DNA of 14,624 nt from an uncultured Angelakisella sp. Its GTDB lineage: Bacteria; Bacillota; Clostridia; Oscillospirales; Ruminococcaceae. The stretch spans positions 1-14,624 of the forward strand of contig CAJUFR010000053.1 of NCBI GenBank assembly GCA_910585525.1. Direction: 5' to 3'. Both the position numbers and the translations under genes were made by a program. The notes beneath the pieces are model-generated. The model saw only the letters and a list, made by a program, of their open reading frames with translations. It had not been told where the DNA came from and searched no databases. This document shows, in pieces, positions 13,665-14,624 of the stretch. Position 1 is the stretch's first letter; each line of letters opens with the position of its first letter.

Positions 13665-14003
13665 CTATTTCTGCACCAGGTGGATGGCGAACCCTCCCAC
13701 CTCGTCCCGGAGGTAGACGGCCTTGGGGGTGCGGGTGGTCTCGTCCAGGGCCACGCCCCGGCGGCGAAGCAGGGCGGAGGCCCCCTCCAGGTCGCCGGTG
13801 GCGATAGCGATGTGGCCGTTGCGGCCCCGGCAGGGGGGCTTCATGCACTCCACGGCGCTGCCGGCAAAGACCGACTTGACCCCCGGCCGGTACTCCAGGC
13901 CGAAGAGGGCGCAGAGGGTCTGGGCGGTCTGCCGGGCCTCCTCCTCATCCGCGCAGTTGATGCCCACGTGGGCCAGGGAAAACCCGATCTCCTTTTCCGT
14001 CAT
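13665..14003 (-). CDS. Stand-alone VOC (glyoxalase/bleomycin-resistance fold) protein
   Basis: A 112-residue protein with the vicinal oxygen chelate pattern: LAHVGINCADEEEARQTAQT (10-29), GHIAIATGDLEGASALLRRR (63-82) and GGFAIHLVQK at the end, with histidines 12, 64 and 108 as possible metal ligands. From memory it closely resembles the C-terminal VOC extension found on some Firmicute 2-keto-3-deoxy-6-phosphogluconate aldolases, including the central phrase FAGSAVECMK and the HLVQK ending; here it is a separate gene. Its ATG overlaps the stop of the pdxA-like gene (ATGA overlap), indicating translational coupling. The reaction is unknown; isomerase, lyase or a non-catalytic sugar-acid binding role are possible. 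Confidence 0.8.
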   Translation of the reverse strand: MTEKEIGFSLAHVGINCADEEEARQTAQTLCALFGLEYRPGVKSVFAGSAVECMKPPCRGRNGHIAIATGDLEGASALLRRRGVALDETTRTPKAVYLRDEVGGFAIHLVQK

Positions 14004-14624
14004 CCCCGCACCTCCCCGGCGGCCTTGCCCCGGGCCATGCGGACGGCGTAGTCGATGGCGTTGACCAGGCTCAACTCGTTGCTGGTCCCCTTGCCCGCCA
14101 GGGCGAAGCCGGTGCCGTGGTCCACGCTGGTGCGGATGATGGGCAGGCCCAGGGTGATGTTGACCCCCTCCACCGCCTTCCAGCCCTGGGCCTCCCGGTC
14201 GTAGACGAAACCCACCGTTTTCAGGGGGATGTGGCCCTGGTCGTGGTACATGCAGACGACGATATCGTACCAGCCCCCCAGCGCCTCCGGGAAGACGCTG
14301 TCCGGGGGGATGGGGCCCAGGACCTGGATGCCCTTCTCCCTGGCCTCCTGGATGGCGGGGCCGATCTCCTCCAACTCCTCCCGGCCGAACAGGCCGTTCT
14401 CCCCGCAGTGGGGGTTCAGCCCGGCCACCGCCACCTTGGGGTGGGGGATGCCCATCTCCCGGCAGGCTTCGGCGGCGATCTCGATGACCTCCAGCACCCG
14501 GTCCTTCTTCACCCGCTCGCAGGCCTCCCGCAGCGAGACATGGGTGGAGACATGGACCACCCGCAGGTCGTGATGGGCCAGCATCATGGTGTACTTTTTG
14601 GTGTTGGTGTAGGTGGCGTAGATC
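14000..14624 (-). CDS. pdxA: PdxA-family 4-hydroxythreonine-4-phosphate dehydrogenase (partial)
   Basis: The C-terminal 208 residues or so of a PdxA-family NAD-dependent dehydrogenase; the frame runs off the right edge of the window, so about one third is missing (family length about 330). Motifs are VVHVSTHVSLREA, AGLNPHCGENGLFGREE, MYHDQGHIPLK and VNITLGLPIIRTSVDHGTGF, with the metal-binding histidines expected in the first, third and fourth. Classical PdxA works in vitamin B6 synthesis. The catabolic neighbourhood favours the PdxA2 subgroup, which oxidises four-carbon sugar-acid phosphates such as D-threonate 4-phosphate and normally pairs with a DUF1537 kinase, which might lie just beyond the edge. 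A segment of about 15 residues (VYDREAQGW and flanks) separates the DQGH and VNITLG motifs, longer than in E. coli PdxA. It overlaps the VOC gene by 4 bases. Confidence 0.9.
   Translation of the reverse strand, partial: IYATYTNTKKYTMMLAHHDLRVVHVSTHVSLREACERVKKDRVLEVIEIAAEACREMGIPHPKVAVAGLNPHCGENGLFGREELEEIGPAIQEAREKGIQVLGPIPPDSVFPEALGGWYDIVVCMYHDQGHIPLKTVGFVYDREAQGWKAVEGVNITLGLPIIRTSVDHGTGFALAGKGTSNELSLVNAIDYAVRMARGKAAGEVRG

Overview
The window is GC-rich, densely coded DNA from a Gram-positive endospore former. It carries three core sporulation loci (a spoVM-like gene, spoVAC-spoVAD-spoVAE, and a SEDS-family wall polymerase), strong AGGAGG-type ribosome binding sites, and TTGACA/TATAAT promoters with 17-bp spacers. 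High GC combined with a minimal spoVA C-D-E operon suggests a Clostridia lineage such as the high-GC gut Oscillospiraceae. That taxonomic guess is inference. No tRNA, rRNA, CRISPR array, transposase or phage gene was seen.

Left part (1-3400). On the minus strand a NifX/NifB-like protein with a histidine-rich tail (1645-2022) is followed by an M20 dipeptidase of the PepV/Sapep type (190-1605), both behind a TTGACA-N17-TAGAAT promoter. Divergent from them is a RodA/FtsW/SpoVE-family protein (2222-3352) with its own promoter. A strong hairpin (3361-3397) separates it from the convergent gene pair that follows.

Sporulation part (3402-5782). Two very small minus-strand genes lie here: a 57-residue cysteine-containing membrane protein (3515-3688) and a 28-residue SpoVM-like peptide (3402-3488). 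Divergent from them is spoVAC-spoVAD-spoVAE, the dipicolinic-acid channel operon. It has a good sigma-G promoter match and, just upstream, a cluster of DnaA-box-like sequences. A hairpin at 5795-5822 closes the operon.

Right part (5829-14624), a catabolic or transport cluster. A two-domain alpha/beta hydrolase (5829-7496) diverges from a PrpR_N-type regulator (7705-9489) whose AAA+ domain has lost the sigma-54 contact and ATP-hydrolysis motifs. A minus-strand gene run follows, in transcription order: a partial PdxA-family dehydrogenase (14000-14624), a stand-alone VOC protein (13665-14003), a second two-domain alpha/beta hydrolase paralogous to the first (11862-13646), an SLC13/ion-transporter-superfamily permease (10530-11807) and a CaCA cation/Ca2+ exchanger (9479-10438). 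The last gene overlaps the 3' end of the regulator gene by 11 bp.

Taken together, the right part looks like a regulated system for importing an organic or sugar acid, hydrolysing an ester form of it in the cytoplasm and oxidising the product through a PdxA2-like step. The substrate cannot be read from the sequence.
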